Source of the DNA: PVC group bacterium
GTDB lineage: Bacteria > Verrucomicrobiota > Kiritimatiellia > UBA8416 > PXDI01
Direction: 5' to 3'
Length of the DNA: 6,741 bases
Assembly (NCBI GenBank): GCA_003565095.1
Contig: PXDI01000308.1
Span: 1-6,741, forward strand
The notes below the pieces were generated by a model that was given only the letters and a program-made list of their open reading frames with translations, was not told the origin of the DNA and did no database searches. The translations under genes were made by a program, and so were the position numbers. Of the stretch, positions 6,692 through 6,741 are shown piece by piece. Every line of letters starts with the position of its first letter. Positions within the stretch are counted from its first letter, which is position 1.

Positions 6692-6741
6692 AACCTCTCC
6701 ATTGCGACCACTGAGTGGTTTCTCCCTCTCCCTCTTTTTTA
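6692..6741 (+). repeat. Perfect 49-bp tandem unit E, array continues past the window
   Basis: Identical to unit D, with its palindrome centre at G6713 and mirror tract at 6719-6737. It ends at 6740; the A at 6741 is the first base expected of a further copy, so the array length is unknown. Confidence 0.9.

Noticed and set aside
6591..6741. Regularly spaced repeats suggesting a CRISPR array
   Set aside because: The 49-bp units are contiguous and identical along their whole length, so there are no unique spacers, and no cas genes are nearby.

Overview
The window is ordinary bacterial chromosomal DNA: moderate GC, short gaps, clear Shine-Dalgarno sites and no mobility genes. The best guess at the host is a member of the PVC group (Kiritimatiellota, Lentisphaerae or Planctomycetes). 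This rests on impression only: the squalene-cyclase-like repeat protein at the left edge, the TIM-barrel sugar isomerase, AmrS and the AblA/AblB pair are a familiar combination there. No marker gene in the window fixes the taxon.

Layout from left to right: (1) the 3' end of a prenyltransferase/squalene-oxidase-repeat protein on the + strand (1-386). (2) A short convergent gap. (3) A minus-strand block read right to left: amrS (radical SAM enzyme of the AmmeMemoRadiSam group, 3847-2819), ablA (lysine 2,3-aminomutase, 2622-1303) and ablB (beta-lysine N6-acetyltransferase, 1303-461). ablA and ablB overlap as TGATG and together form the pathway from lysine to the compatible solute N-epsilon-acetyl-beta-lysine. 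(4) A divergent promoter region around 3848-3993, with a possible overlapping leader ORF. (5) A plus-strand pair: ettA (ABC-F translational throttle, 3994-5667) and a sugar phosphate isomerase/epimerase-like TIM-barrel gene (5698-6615).

The most unusual content is non-coding. A short repeat family, with a head like AACCTCTCC, a palindrome around ACCACTnAGTGGT centred 21 nt after the head start, and often a pyrimidine tail ending in T-runs, occurs in two clusters. One lies between amrS and ablA (three diverged copies, 2719-2834). The other follows the isomerase gene and continues out of the window (one diverged and two perfect 49-bp copies, 6591-6741). In both clusters the copy at the gene edge overlaps the 3' end of the coding sequence, and the stop codon falls at the palindrome centre. 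The repeats therefore seem to have invaded gene ends and supplied stop codons and a few C-terminal residues. The exact copies also carry a 19-nt mirror repeat. I see no defence system, CRISPR array, transposase or RNA gene, and no clear evidence of a wholly new protein system. The repeat family is the part that deserves a second look.
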